Below are positions 25,600 through 34,393 of a stretch of DNA of 64,000 nucleotides, piece by piece (position 1 is the stretch's first letter; the number at the start of each line of letters is the position of its first letter). The position numbers were made by a program, and so were the translations under genes. Below the pieces are notes generated by a model. It was given only the letters and a program-made list of their open reading frames with translations. It had not been told where the DNA came from and searched no databases. The DNA is from Anaerolineales bacterium. Its GTDB lineage: Bacteria > Chloroflexota > Anaerolineae > Anaerolineales > UBA6663. The stretch is from positions 1 through 64,000 of the forward strand of contig JADZEK010000049.1 of the NCBI GenBank assembly GCA_020850595.1, read 5' to 3'.

Positions 25600-25977
25600 A
25601 TGCCGCTTGAAGTCGTCACCACCAACAGAATACCCAAGTCGCCCAACCCGTTCTCGCTGGGCATCAAAGCCGGCGGATTTCTGTTCGTCTCGGGCCAGGT
25701 TGGCAAGGACGCCAACGGAAAGGTGCTGGCGGGCCTGCCGGAACAAACCCGGCAGACCTTGGAGAACCTGAAGATCGTCATCGAGGCCGGCGGCGGAAGC
25801 TTGAGCCAGGTGGTCAAGGCGACGATTTACATGACCGACATCACGCGCCTGCCCGAGGTGAACGAGATCTACCGCACCTACTTCACCGGCACGCTGCCCG
25901 CCCGGGTTACGGTGGAGGTGCGCAAGCTGGGCGGCACCGCCGAGATCGAGATTGACGCGATCGTGGCGCTGGACTAA
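25600..25977 (+). CDS. RidA-family enamine/imine deaminase
   Basis: A 125-residue Rid protein, the family length, with an AAGGAG ribosome-binding site. The conserved GGFLFVSGQVG, the SLSQVVKATIYMTD strand and LPARVTVEV are visible; the Arg of LPAR binds the carboxylate of the substrate in RidA. RidA hydrolyses reactive enamines or imines released by PLP enzymes or oxidation, which fits beside amide hydrolases and an opine-type dehydrogenase. Confidence 0.9.
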   Translation: MPLEVVTTNRIPKSPNPFSLGIKAGGFLFVSGQVGKDANGKVLAGLPEQTRQTLENLKIVIEAGGGSLSQVVKATIYMTDITRLPEVNEIYRTYFTGTLPARVTVEVRKLGGTAEIEIDAIVALD

Positions 25978-25994
25978 AGCCCACCCCCAGTCGT

Positions 25995-27272
25995 TTGAAC
26001 CGCATCCGCGCCGCGCTGCGGCCACTGCTGGCCGCCCGAGAACACAACCGCCTGCTGATCATCTGCGCCGCGGCCTTCCTGCTCTCGGTAGGGATGGGGC
26101 TGACAAGCCCCGTGGTGTCCCTGTACGCCCAGAGCCTGGGGGTCAGCACGTCGCTGGTCGGCGTGTACATCACCACCTTCGCCCTGGGTCGCATCCTGGT
26201 GACTATCCCGGCCGGCCGCGCCGCCGACCGCTGGGGGCGGCGCAGCCTGCTGGGCGTCGGGCCGCTGATCATTGCCACGGCGGCCCTCGGGCAGGCGCTG
26301 GCCCCCAGCTACGCGCTGCGGCTGGCCTTTCGGCTGGTAGACGGCCTCGGCTCAGGGCTGGTCATGTCGGCCATCTATCTGAGCGCGGCTGACCTGACGA
26401 CGCCCAGCGAACGCGGTCGGATCACGAGCCTGTTCCACACGGCCCTGTTGGGCGGCCTTACCGTTGGGCCGGCCATTGGCGGTGTGGTGGCCGAGGGCTT
26501 CGGCCTGGCCGGCCCGTTCTTCGGCATGGCCCTGTTGTCGCTCATCATCGGGCCGGTCCTGTGGCTCGCTCTGCCAGAACTGCCCAGCGCGGCGGCCCGG
26601 GCGGAAACGGAGGCTGCCCCGCCCGCGCCCCGGCCGTCCACATCGAAACCGGTAGGCCGGCCGGCCAACGCCGCCGGCCGGCTGTGGGCCGATCCGAATT
26701 TCGTGCTCGTGGCGCTGGCCGGCTTTGTCACCTTCTTCGCGCGGGCCGGCGCGCGCGACACGATCTTGCCTCTGCTGGGCCACGCCGAACTGGGGTTGGG
26801 CGCTCCGCAATTGGGGGTCATCTTCACGGCGATGGCGGCTATGAACTTGGTGGCGGTGCCGGTCGGGGGGCAGTTGACCGACCGGGTTGGCCGCAAGCCG
26901 GCGATCTTCATCGGGCTGATGATCATTGCCGGGTCCAGTCTGCTGTTGGCGCTGACGCCCAACACCTTTGGGTTTGTGCTGGGCGCGCTGCTGATGGGCT
27001 TTGGCAAGGGCTTTAGCGAGCCAGCCGCGATGGTCTATATGACCGACATCTCGCCGGCGGGCCGGTATGGCGCCAGTTACGGGCTGTTCCTAACGCTGCG
27101 CGACGTTGGTCTGCTGGCGGGGCCGGTGGCCTTGGGCCGCATTGCCGACCTCTCCGACCTGCGCCTGCCGTTGCTGCTGACCGCCGGCGTTACCCTGGCG
27201 GTCAGCGTGCTGTTTGTCGGCCTGGCACACGAGACGTTGCGGCGGCGCCAGTTGACCCGCCCTCGCGTCTAG
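25995..27272 (+). CDS. MFS transporter
   Basis: A 425-residue major facilitator protein with about 12 membrane segments in two halves joined by a charged, Pro/Ala-rich loop near residues 195-230. The MFS signature GRAADRWGRRSLLG occurs after helix 2 and a second copy (DRVGRKPAIFIG) in the C-terminal half. The start is a TTG 18 bases after the RidA stop, with no obvious ribosome-binding site. It resembles drug/sugar efflux-type MFS proteins. Direction and substrate are not readable; as last gene of the set it may import a pathway compound or export a by-product. Confidence 0.85.
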   Translation: MNRIRAALRPLLAAREHNRLLIICAAAFLLSVGMGLTSPVVSLYAQSLGVSTSLVGVYITTFALGRILVTIPAGRAADRWGRRSLLGVGPLIIATAALGQALAPSYALRLAFRLVDGLGSGLVMSAIYLSAADLTTPSERGRITSLFHTALLGGLTVGPAIGGVVAEGFGLAGPFFGMALLSLIIGPVLWLALPELPSAAARAETEAAPPAPRPSTSKPVGRPANAAGRLWADPNFVLVALAGFVTFFARAGARDTILPLLGHAELGLGAPQLGVIFTAMAAMNLVAVPVGGQLTDRVGRKPAIFIGLMIIAGSSLLLALTPNTFGFVLGALLMGFGKGFSEPAAMVYMTDISPAGRYGASYGLFLTLRDVGLLAGPVALGRIADLSDLRLPLLLTAGVTLAVSVLFVGLAHETLRRRQLTRPRV

Positions 27273-27514
27273 ACGACCCGCCGGGCGTGTTCCGGCTGAC
27301 CCGCGCGCCCCAGGCAGCCGCAACCCGTCGCGGCCGTGTTACCGTGAACCGGGCGCGCCCGTTTCAAGAACGCCGCCGCCGGCGCTCCTGACCTGCCCCA
27401 GTCTGACCAGAACTCCTGCTGGTCACGGCCGCCAGCTTATAGAACGCATGTACTGACTAATTCGGGCACTGCTCCGCGCTCGCAGTCCTTCATGTTCGGA
27501 TTTGCTCATCCGGC

Positions 27515-27543
27515 TTGACTATCAAACGTCCTCGCTATACTAT
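27515..27543 (+). promoter_or_regulatory. Sigma70-type promoter of the plus-strand FGGY kinase unit
   Basis: TTGACT (27515-27520) and TACTAT (27538-27543) are 17 bases apart. The predicted transcript begins near 27550, so the kinase start must lie downstream of this point; upstream in-frame starts are therefore unlikely. Confidence 0.65.
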
Positions 27544-27550
27544 TCGAACA
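27541..27550. promoter_or_regulatory. DeoR-type operator element A overlapping the -10
   Basis: TATTCGAACA (TGTTCGAATA on the other strand) begins at the last three bases of the -10. The same placement and orientation occur at the promoter of the DeoR gene, and a related pair sits at the BtpA promoter. A similar element, TGTTCGGATT (27493-27502), lies just before the -35. This resembles GlpR/DeoR half-sites. Confidence 0.5.
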
Positions 27551-27588
27551 GCAATTCAATCACCGCCGATTTGAGGCACGGGCTTCGC

Positions 27589-29145
27589 TTGACAGCCAGA
27601 GACCGACTCATCCTATCGCTGGACCTTGGCACCACCGCCATCAAAGTGGGCCTCTTTACTGCCGCCGGCGACTTACTCCGGCTGGCGGCCCGCGAGCAGC
27701 GCCTGCTCTTCCCCGGGCCGGGCCGGGTCGAGCAATCTCTAGCGGCCACCTGGCAACTGGCCGGTGAGGCCGCCCGCGAGTTGCTCACCGGCCTGGAACC
27801 GGCGGATGTCCAGGCCGTCGTGCTGACCAATCAGCGCGGCTCAGTCGTCCCCCTGGACGTCACCGGCCGGCCGCTGACCGACCTCATCGTCTGGATGGAC
27901 CGCCGCGGCCTCTCCCAGGTCCAGCGGCTCGAAACCGCCATCGGCCGCCAGGCCTACTACCAGACCAGCGGCCATCCCATCGTGCCCATCACCGGCGTCA
28001 CCAAAATACTCTGGCTGCAGCATCTGGCCCCGGAAGTGTGGGCCGACGCCGCCGTGGTTGGCCCGCCCCAAACCATCTTCCTGCGCTGGCTGGGCTGCGC
28101 CGAAGCCGTGGCCGACTACTCCTCCGGCAGCTACCTCTTCCCCTGCGACATTCGGGCGCGCCAATTCAGCCGGCCCCTGGCCGAGGCTCTCCACTTCCCC
28201 CTCGACCGCCTCCCCCGCCTGGTCCCGGCCACCGAAATTGTCGGCCACCTGAGTGCGCCCGCGGCCCAGCACCTGGGCCTGCCCAGCGGCCTCCCCCTCG
28301 GGGCCGGCGGCGGCGACGGGCAGTGCGCGGCCGCCGGCACGGGCGTGGTCGCGCCCGGCAGCGTGATGGTCAACGTCGGCACGGCCGCCGGCGTTCAAGT
28401 CTTTCTCCCGCAGCCCGCCTTCGACCCCGCCCAGACCCTCAACTGCGCCGCCCACGTCGTCCCCGGCGCGTGGGAACTGGAAGCCCACACCCAGGCCTCC
28501 GGGACTGTGTTCCGCTGGTTTCGTGACGAATTGGGCGGCGCCGAGCAGTTGGTCGCCCGGCATTCACACCACGACGCCTACGACCTGTTGATCGCCCAGG
28601 CTGCCGACGCCCCGCCCGGCAGCGACGGCCTCCTGTTCCTGCCCACCTTTAACGGCGCCACAGCCCCCGTGGTTGATCCCTACGCGCGCGGCGCCTTCAT
28701 TGGCCTGCAGCTTGCCCACCGGCGCGGCCATCTTATCCGCGCCCTGCTCGAAGGCATCGCCTTAGAAATTCGCTGGATGCTAGACGCCCTCGCCGCTGCC
28801 GGCGCCCAGGTGCAGGAGGTCCGCCTGGCCGGGGGCGGGTCGCGCAACCCCCTCTGGAATCAGATCCAGGCCGATATTTACGACCGGCCCGTCCGCACAG
28901 TCAGCCACCCCGACGCGGCCCTGGTTGGCGCCGCCATGTGCGCCGCCGTGGCCCTGGGCTGGTACCCCGACTTCACGCGCGCCGCCGAAGCCTTTGTCGG
29001 CTTGGGGCCTGTCCTTCATCCGCGGCCCGCCACGCGCTCCGTGTACGACCAGGCCTACGCCCGCTACGTCCGTCTGTTCCGCCTGCTGAGTGAGCAGCAA
29101 GCGTTCACCCCTCACGCTCCCCTGGAGGAAACCCATGAGCACTAA
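27589..29145 (+). CDS. FGGY-family carbohydrate kinase, xylulokinase-like
   Basis: A sugar kinase of about 518 residues. The TTG at 27589 is favoured because the promoter lies upstream of it and the ATPase strand ILSLDLGTTAIKVG starts a few codons later; a TTG at 27571 is the alternative. Conserved regions: the N-terminal ATPase DLGTT, LTNQRGSVVPLD, WMDRRG, the catalytic-base Asp in GAGGGDGQCAAAGTG, and the C-terminal LAGGGSRNPLWNQIQAD signature. It would phosphorylate a ketose or polyol. A second FGGY kinase lies in the convergent operon. Its stop overlaps the next gene by 11 bases. Confidence 0.85.
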   Translation: MTARDRLILSLDLGTTAIKVGLFTAAGDLLRLAAREQRLLFPGPGRVEQSLAATWQLAGEAARELLTGLEPADVQAVVLTNQRGSVVPLDVTGRPLTDLIVWMDRRGLSQVQRLETAIGRQAYYQTSGHPIVPITGVTKILWLQHLAPEVWADAAVVGPPQTIFLRWLGCAEAVADYSSGSYLFPCDIRARQFSRPLAEALHFPLDRLPRLVPATEIVGHLSAPAAQHLGLPSGLPLGAGGGDGQCAAAGTGVVAPGSVMVNVGTAAGVQVFLPQPAFDPAQTLNCAAHVVPGAWELEAHTQASGTVFRWFRDELGGAEQLVARHSHHDAYDLLIAQAADAPPGSDGLLFLPTFNGATAPVVDPYARGAFIGLQLAHRRGHLIRALLEGIALEIRWMLDALAAAGAQVQEVRLAGGGSRNPLWNQIQADIYDRPVRTVSHPDAALVGAAMCAAVALGWYPDFTRAAEAFVGLGPVLHPRPATRSVYDQAYARYVRLFRLLSEQQAFTPHAPLEETHEH

Positions 29146-29548
29146 AGAAGAGCAACACAAAGCCACCGTCCGCCGCGCTATTGCCGCCTTCAATAACCGT
29201 GACCTGGCCGGCTACTGGGCCTGCCACACCGAAGACACCACCTCTCACGAAGTCTACTTTCCCGAGCCGCTCACCAAGGCCGAGATGTCGAAGTTCGTGC
29301 CGCAGCTCTGGCACGCTTACCCCGACTGGCATATTGACACCCGATCAATGACCGCCGAGGGCGACCTGGTGGCCGTGGAGAATGTCATGACCGCCACCTT
29401 CGTCAACGACATGGGCGACCAAAAAGCCACCGGCAAGTCGTTCAGCGTGCGCGAAGGCGTGTTCTTCCAGATGAAAGACGGCCTGATCCAACACGTGCGC
29501 ATCTACCTGGACCAGAAGTCGCAAAACGAGCAGCTCGGCCTGGCCTAA
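29135..29548 (+). CDS. SnoaL-like (NTF2-fold) protein
   Basis: A 137-residue SnoaL/ester-cyclase-like protein with NTF2 fold. The start at 29135 has GGAGG upstream and overlaps the kinase end. Typical features: an N-terminal helix (TVRRAIAAFNNRDLAGYW), a WHAYPDWHID strand-loop and ending strands near GLIQHVRIYLDQ. Members bind small hydrophobic or sugar-like molecules and act as isomerases, hydrolases or cyclases. Role in this locus unknown. Confidence 0.8.
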   Translation: MSTKEEQHKATVRRAIAAFNNRDLAGYWACHTEDTTSHEVYFPEPLTKAEMSKFVPQLWHAYPDWHIDTRSMTAEGDLVAVENVMTATFVNDMGDQKATGKSFSVREGVFFQMKDGLIQHVRIYLDQKSQNEQLGLA

Positions 29549-29583
29549 CCGCTTCGCCTGCGCCCCCAGCAAGGACCACCCGC

Positions 29584-30483
29584 ATGGCCCTGGTTGTGCC
29601 TCGCCCCGATCCCCTGCCGCCCGACCCCTCCCGTCGCGAGACCATTGAGCGTGTCTCGTCCGCCGACGGTTGCCGGGTCAAGTTCGACCTCTACTCGCCC
29701 GCCGCGCCGCCGCCCGGGCCGCTGCCCTTGCTGCTCGCGCCCCATCCCATCACCTGGACCGCCGCCCAAGACTATCACGGCGGCCTGGTCGGGCTGATGC
29801 GTCCGTATCATCCCGGCTACTACGGCCTGGCCGACCGTCACGGCGTCATCATCGCCATGCCGCACGGCCACCAGCACCACGAAGATCTGTGCTCCCTGGC
29901 CGGGCCTGAGCAGCTGGCCGACATGCACGACCTGATTGACGGCCTCGCTCAACACGGCTACCAGGTGGATCAGCGCCGCGTGTACACCTGCGGCATGAGC
30001 ATGGGCGGCCAGGAAGCCCTGGCGCTGGCCGGCCGCTACCCCGACCGCCTGGCCGCCTGCGTGGCTTTTAACCCCATCGTAGACCTGGCCGCCTGGCACG
30101 CAGAGCTGGCCGCCTCCCCCGTCCCCGCCATCCGCGAGTTCGGCACCGCGGCCCGCATTGCCCGCGAAGTCGGCGGCGACCCGGCGGCCGTGCCGCCCGC
30201 CTATGCCGAACGAAGCCCGTTGCACTACGCCGCGGCGCTAGCGCGCGTGCCCACCCTGGTCTTCTGGAGTCACGCCGACCTGATCATCCCGCGGCAGGTC
30301 ACCCACCACGCCTACCGCCTCTATCAGCGCGTCAAGGCCGTTGATCTGACCAGCGCCTTCGGCGAATACAACCACACCGCCATCCACGGCCCGCTCGTCC
30401 TCGACCAGACCACGCGCTGGCAGCTCCACGAGTGGTGTGACTACGACCTGGCGCTGACCTGGCTGCTCAGCCACCGCCGTTAA
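29584..30483 (+). CDS. Alpha/beta hydrolase (esterase-like)
   Basis: A 299-residue alpha/beta hydrolase. The nucleophile elbow is GMSMGG, and the Asp (SHADLIIP) and His (YNHTAIHGP) are placed as expected late in the protein. The APHPITWTAAQDYHGG stretch with a HGVIIAMPHGHQ strand resembles polyhydroxybutyrate-depolymerase or feruloyl-esterase-like members. No signal peptide is visible, so it is probably cytoplasmic. An AAGGA precedes the ATG. It ends the plus-strand unit and probably removes an ester group from the imported compound or a pathway intermediate. Confidence 0.82.
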   Translation: MALVVPRPDPLPPDPSRRETIERVSSADGCRVKFDLYSPAAPPPGPLPLLLAPHPITWTAAQDYHGGLVGLMRPYHPGYYGLADRHGVIIAMPHGHQHHEDLCSLAGPEQLADMHDLIDGLAQHGYQVDQRRVYTCGMSMGGQEALALAGRYPDRLAACVAFNPIVDLAAWHAELAASPVPAIREFGTAARIAREVGGDPAAVPPAYAERSPLHYAAALARVPTLVFWSHADLIIPRQVTHHAYRLYQRVKAVDLTSAFGEYNHTAIHGPLVLDQTTRWQLHEWCDYDLALTWLLSHRR

Positions 30484-30487
30484 CGCC

Positions 30488-30537
30488 AAAGCGGGCGAGC
30501 CGGTCCGACTGGCAGGTCGGCTGGTTCGCCCGCTTTT
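30488..30537. terminator. Bidirectional terminator between convergent operons
   Basis: AAAGCGGGCGA and TCGCCCGCTTT arms pair, with an imperfect inner stem, and TTTT follows on the plus strand and on the minus strand by symmetry. It sits just after the alpha/beta hydrolase stop. A second hairpin (CCCGGGCG, 30542-30559) follows towards the minus-strand gene. Confidence 0.8.
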
Positions 30538-30574
30538 AGCTCCCGGGCGCCCGCCCGGGGCCGATCTATCAGCC

Positions 30575-31147
30575 TCACCCCTCCGGCTGGCGTTGGCGCA
30601 CCGTCATATGGCAGAAGCCCTTGGTCGCCAGTTGCTCGGCGCCGCCCAGCTCCGCCTCGAAGCTCCCGTTGTAGCCCTCCACCATACCCTTGTCCACCTG
30701 GTCAAAAATGCGGCAGAAACGCAGGTTCTCCGTGTCTGGCAACCCCATAGACTTCCAGTAGACCGGCAGGGGGCAATACGTTTCGCACACACGCATCTCG
30801 CCGGGCTGCACCTCGGCGCTGGTGCCCAGGTAAAGCTGCGCCATCGGGTGGGCCACCAACTCCGCCAGGCTCTCCAGGTTATTCGGCTGGCCCTGCGCCT
30901 TCACCAGTTCCTGGCGGGCCTGGCCCTTGCGATAGCCGATCTGATAGATCGCCTTGGCCGCCACGTCATACGCCTCGTCGCCAAAGCGCTCGCGCATCGC
31001 CAGGATGATCTGCGTGACATACTCGGCCCGCCGCTTAATTTCCTTGTCCATGATCGCCTTCACCTCATCCCAGGTGAAGGCCTTGTCAGTTGAACGATGG
31101 CTGCGCTCCGGGAACACAAAGCCCGCCGCGCCGGTGACTTCTGTCAT
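30575..31147 (-). CDS. L-2-amino-thiazoline-4-carboxylate hydrolase-like protein
   Basis: A 190-residue protein resembling the ATC-hydrolase family (PF14196-like). Helical segments EIKRRAEYVTQIILAM and ATKFGDEAYDVAAKAIYQIG-type are followed by a Cys-bearing stretch, VCETYCPLPVYWKSMG, and a late RFCRIFDQVDKGMV. In characterised members a Cys near the CPL motif is thought to act in ring opening. The start at 31147 is chosen because it overlaps the creatininase stop (TAATG). It is the last gene of the minus-strand operon. Real substrate here unknown; a C-N or ring hydrolysis is likely. Confidence 0.72.
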   Translation of the reverse strand: MTEVTGAAGFVFPERSHRSTDKAFTWDEVKAIMDKEIKRRAEYVTQIILAMRERFGDEAYDVAAKAIYQIGYRKGQARQELVKAQGQPNNLESLAELVAHPMAQLYLGTSAEVQPGEMRVCETYCPLPVYWKSMGLPDTENLRFCRIFDQVDKGMVEGYNGSFEAELGGAEQLATKGFCHMTVRQRQPEG

Positions 31148-31983
31148 TATTCGCCGCCTCCTGGTTCTACCTTGGGCCGGCCGCGCCATGCCAGCCGGCC
31201 GCCCTTAATTGCCTCGATAAATTCTACCAACGCTTCGACTTTGACCCGCAGCAACGCCTCACCGCGCTCGGCCGAGGCAAACCGCGGCGCCCCCTGATGG
31301 CCCAGCGCCGTCATCTCGCCCATCGAGAGCGCGATCGTCACCGGGCCTTTGGAAAGCAGGCCCGATGGACTGGGGAACACCGCTCCCAGCCGCGTCAGCT
31401 CCACCTCCGGCGCCGCATCTACAAACTGCGCCGGGTCCACGTCCACCGGCGAGAGCGCCAGCATGGCCGAGGTCTCCGACGACCCGCCGTGCCCATCGTA
31501 GTCGGGCGTGCCGGCCGGCTTGGGCAGCGTCGCCAGTTCCCACGCCCGCACGTGGCAGGCCAGGGCCTGCGTCTCCAGGTGCAATTCCTCCACCAGCAAA
31601 TCGAGGATGCCGTAGTTGCCCCCGTGACCGTCAAGCACAATGACCTTGTCGAACCCGTGGCGGATCAGGCTCAGCGCCACGTCCTTGATAAACTCCTTGA
31701 GCACTTCCGGCCGCACGCTCAGCGTGCCGGGGAAGTCGAGGAACATCCGCGAATTGCCAAACCAAATGGGCGGCGTCGTCGGCACTCCGGCCGCCTCCCC
31801 GGCCCGCAGCGCGATGGCATAGGTCTCCGCTGTGTCGGTGCCCACCGGCAGGTGCGGGCCATGCACCTCCACCGCCCCAACCGGAATGATCACGATCCCC
31901 TGCGCGTCTTTGGCCGCCTGCGCCACCTCCGGCGACGAGAGCCGTTCCAGCTGAACGGTGCGTTCTAAAGGCGACTTACTCAC
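31147..31983 (-). CDS. Creatininase-family amidohydrolase
   Basis: A 278-residue protein of the creatininase/MftE-like family. The GTG at 31983 is preferred because AAGGAG lies nine bases upstream. Metal-binding motifs are clear: VGAVEVHGPHLPVGTDT with Glu, His and Asp, and VLDGHGGNYGIL with His; a late Glu is expected near SSETSAML. Family members hydrolyse cyclic amides, formamides or peptide ends. Paired with an ATC-hydrolase-like protein, it suggests opening of an amide- or lactam-like part of the substrate. Confidence 0.87.
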   Translation of the reverse strand: MSKSPLERTVQLERLSSPEVAQAAKDAQGIVIIPVGAVEVHGPHLPVGTDTAETYAIALRAGEAAGVPTTPPIWFGNSRMFLDFPGTLSVRPEVLKEFIKDVALSLIRHGFDKVIVLDGHGGNYGILDLLVEELHLETQALACHVRAWELATLPKPAGTPDYDGHGGSSETSAMLALSPVDVDPAQFVDAAPEVELTRLGAVFPSPSGLLSKGPVTIALSMGEMTALGHQGAPRFASAERGEALLRVKVEALVEFIEAIKGGRLAWRGRPKVEPGGGE

Positions 31984-32050
31984 GCATCCACACTCCTTCC
32001 CCGGCAACCACGCGCCGGCCCCCCCGCCGGAGTCTGCCGCCAGGCGCTTG

Positions 32051-32089
32051 AGGGCCGGCCGCCCTATCTTCTCTTTGCGGCGGCCCTCG
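32051..32089 (-). other. Imperfect hairpin between kinase and creatininase genes
   Basis: GAGGGCC and GGCCCTC arms with extra GC pairing flank a T/C-rich loop, in the short gap between the second FGGY kinase and the creatininase gene. It could modulate expression of the two hydrolase genes downstream; evidence is structural only. Confidence 0.3.
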
Positions 32090-32094
32090 CCTAA

Positions 32095-33558
32095 CTAAGC
32101 CCGACCAAACCAGGCCTCGCGCTGCCGCAGAAAATCGGTATAAAGCCCCGCATACCGCGGCGCGGCCGACGGCCGCGGCTGGGTTACGTCCGGCGCGCCG
32201 GTCATCGCCGCGCACGCCGCGGCAACCTCGGCGTGAACGCCCGTCGCCGCGGCTGCCAGCATCGCCGCGCCCAGGCACGAATCAGCTTCCGCAAAGCCCA
32301 GCGGCCGGTCGAGCACATCGGCCACAATCTGCCGCCATAGCGGGCTGCGCGCTCCGCCGCCCGTAATGCCCAGCGGCCCGCCCGCCGCCCCCAGGCCCGC
32401 CAGCGCGTCCAGGACTTCCCGCAGGGCAAAGGCTACGCCTTCCAGCACCGCCAGGGCCAAATCTGCCTGGTCAGTCGCCAGGGTCAGTCCCGAAAAAGCC
32501 CCGCGCGCCTCGCCGTTGTCGTGGGGCGTGCCCTGACCCATGAGATACGGGAAGAACCGCACCCCTCGTCCGCCTGGCGGCCGGCCCGCGCACTCGGCGA
32601 GCAAATGGGCATAGGCCGCGTCCGCCGCCTCCCCACCGCCCAACAGCCCGGCCAGCCACTGGAGGCAGGCCGCGCCTGCCCGCGTTTGCCCGCCCACCAC
32701 CCAGCGCCCAGCCAGATACGGCCAACAGAAAATCGCCTGGCTCAGGCGCGCCTCCGCCGCCGCCGGCCGTTCCGTCACCGCGTAAATGACCCCATTGGTC
32801 GCCAGGGTGATGACGGCCTGCCCGGCCAGCAGCGCACCCTGGCTCAGCGTCGCCGCGGCGCCGTCGTTCAGCCCCGTGACCACCGGCAGCCCCGGCCTAA
32901 GCCCCAACTCCCGCGCCTGGGCCGGGCGCAGCTTTCCCACCACAGCGTCCGGCGCGCCTGGCGGCGGCAGCCGATCGAGCGCCCAGCCACAGGCGGCGCA
33001 CACGATCTGCCAGGCTGGTTCAGCCGCCGGCTCGCTCGAAGGGTCTGCCGCCGTGTGGCCGGTCAGCCACTGCGCCAGATACGCTTTCACCCCGAGCGCC
33101 AGCGTGGTTTGCCCGGCCAGTTCCGGGTGCGTTTCGGTGAACCAGCGCAGCTTGCCGGCAAAGGCCGCCAGGGGCAGGCCCAGGCCCACCCATTCCGCGC
33201 CGATCTCAGCCAGCAAAGCGCGCGCCTGGGGCGCCGAGCGCTCATCCTGCCAGATTGGCACACGCTCCAGCAGCGCGCGCCCGGCCGCATCCACCGGCAC
33301 CAGCCCCGGCGCGTGCGCCGAGAGGCCCAGGGCCGCGATGTCGGCCGCACCGTCGCCCAATTGGGCGGTCAGCTCGCTCATGGCGCGGGCGCAGGCCTGG
33401 CGCCAGTCGGCGGGGGCTTGCTCCGCCCAGCCCGGCTGGGGGTAATCGGTCGGGTAGGGGGCGGTAGCCTTCCCCAGGCGCGTGCCGTCAGGCGCAAAGG
33501 CAGCCGCCTTCACCTGGCTGGTGCCCAGGTCCAGGCCGACAAGGATGGGCTGGCCCAT
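32095..33558 (-). CDS. FGGY-family carbohydrate kinase, second copy
   Basis: A 487-residue xylulokinase/gluconokinase-like kinase. Landmarks: ILVGLDLGTSQVKAAAF at the N-terminus, LGLSAHAPGLVPVD, IWQDERS, the catalytic Asp in VTGLNDGAAATLSQGAL and the C-terminal ITGGGARSPLWRQIVAD. It is only distantly like the plus-strand kinase, so the locus has two different kinases rather than a recent duplicate. It follows the ATPase gene of the ribose-type transporter, suggesting phosphorylation of the freshly imported sugar. Confidence 0.88.
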   Translation of the reverse strand: MGQPILVGLDLGTSQVKAAAFAPDGTRLGKATAPYPTDYPQPGWAEQAPADWRQACARAMSELTAQLGDGAADIAALGLSAHAPGLVPVDAAGRALLERVPIWQDERSAPQARALLAEIGAEWVGLGLPLAAFAGKLRWFTETHPELAGQTTLALGVKAYLAQWLTGHTAADPSSEPAAEPAWQIVCAACGWALDRLPPPGAPDAVVGKLRPAQARELGLRPGLPVVTGLNDGAAATLSQGALLAGQAVITLATNGVIYAVTERPAAAEARLSQAIFCWPYLAGRWVVGGQTRAGAACLQWLAGLLGGGEAADAAYAHLLAECAGRPPGGRGVRFFPYLMGQGTPHDNGEARGAFSGLTLATDQADLALAVLEGVAFALREVLDALAGLGAAGGPLGITGGGARSPLWRQIVADVLDRPLGFAEADSCLGAAMLAAAATGVHAEVAAACAAMTGAPDVTQPRPSAAPRYAGLYTDFLRQREAWFGRA

Positions 33559-33577
33559 AGGACCGCAAACCGGTGGG

Positions 33578-34360
33578 CTAATGCGTCGCGTGGTCGGGCG
33601 GCGCGCCGAACGCTTCGCGGGTGCCGGTGATCAGGCCCGTCACCTCTTCAATGCTGGTCTGGCCGACCGGGGCCAGGCCCACGCGCGTCCCTCGGCGCAG
33701 CACCAGCACCCGGTCGCAAGTGTCGAAAACGTCCTGGATGCGGTGGGTGATGAAGATCATCGAGCGCCCCTGGTCGCGCAGGCGTCGCATCAGGTCCAGC
33801 AGCGGCGGGATGGTCTTAACCGACAGGCTGGCCGTCGGCTCATCCATGATGATCACCTTGGCGTCGAACGCGATGGCCCGGGCAATCGCCACCGCCTGCT
33901 GCTGCCCGCCCGAGAGGTCCGTCACAATCGTGTCAACCGAGTCAATCCGAATGTGCGTTTCACCCAGCGTGTCTCGCGCGATGCGCCGCATGGTCTTGCG
34001 GTCTAGCAGCGGCAGCCCGGCCACCGAATGTTTCAGCTCGCGGCCCAAAAAGATATTGTCGGCAATGCTCAGGTTCGGGGCCAGCGAAAAGTCCTGATAG
34101 ATCATCTCGATGCCGTAGCGCCGCGCCGCAGACGGGTTGCGGATGTGCGCCCGTTCGCCGTCAATGAAGATTTCGCCCGCATCCGGCTTGTGAACGGCCG
34201 TCAACAGCTTCATCAGCGTTGACTTGCCCGCGGCGTTGTCGCCCACCAGGCCCAGGATCTCGCCCTTGTTCAGCTCCAGGTCTACGTTCGCGACCGCCTG
34301 AACCGAGCCAAAGCTCTTGGATATACCCTGCATCACCAGCAGTGGCGCTGCCGCCGCCAT
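33578..34360 (-). CDS. Ribose-type sugar ABC transporter ATP-binding protein, single domain
   Basis: A 260-residue ATPase with one nucleotide-binding domain: Walker A GDNAAGKST at about residues 38-46, signature LSGGQQQ, Walker B VIIMDEPTASL and H-loop THR. Many ribose importers use a double-domain RbsA of about 500 residues; this is the half-size type seen in some sugar systems (FrcA/YphE-like short forms). It would form a homodimer under the permease. A strong hairpin separates it from the binding-protein gene. Confidence 0.88.
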   Translation of the reverse strand: MAAAAPLLVMQGISKSFGSVQAVANVDLELNKGEILGLVGDNAAGKSTLMKLLTAVHKPDAGEIFIDGERAHIRNPSAARRYGIEMIYQDFSLAPNLSIADNIFLGRELKHSVAGLPLLDRKTMRRIARDTLGETHIRIDSVDTIVTDLSGGQQQAVAIARAIAFDAKVIIMDEPTASLSVKTIPPLLDLMRRLRDQGRSMIFITHRIQDVFDTCDRVLVLRRGTRVGLAPVGQTSIEEVTGLITGTREAFGAPPDHATH

Positions 34361-34393
34361 ACAACCTCGTCTTTCTGACCCTGCCCCGCTCTG

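Larger units (their letters stand above)
27273..27588. promoter_or_regulatory. Intergenic region with promoter and operator-like elements for the FGGY kinase unit
   Basis: No gene is visible. The last 100 bases are relatively AT-rich and contain a good sigma70 promoter and two DeoR-like elements, listed separately. A further sequence at 27399-27409 (CAGTCTGACCA) resembles the FadR-type sites of the upstream locus at eight of eleven positions; it may be chance. Confidence 0.5.

Noticed and set aside
9423-25977. A Rut-type pyrimidine degradation pathway (LLM oxidoreductase, isochorismatase-like and RidA-like proteins)
   Set aside because: The LLM protein looks F420/MER-like rather than RutA, the three genes are in different units, and the opine-dehydrogenase, M24 and amidase genes do not belong to Rut.
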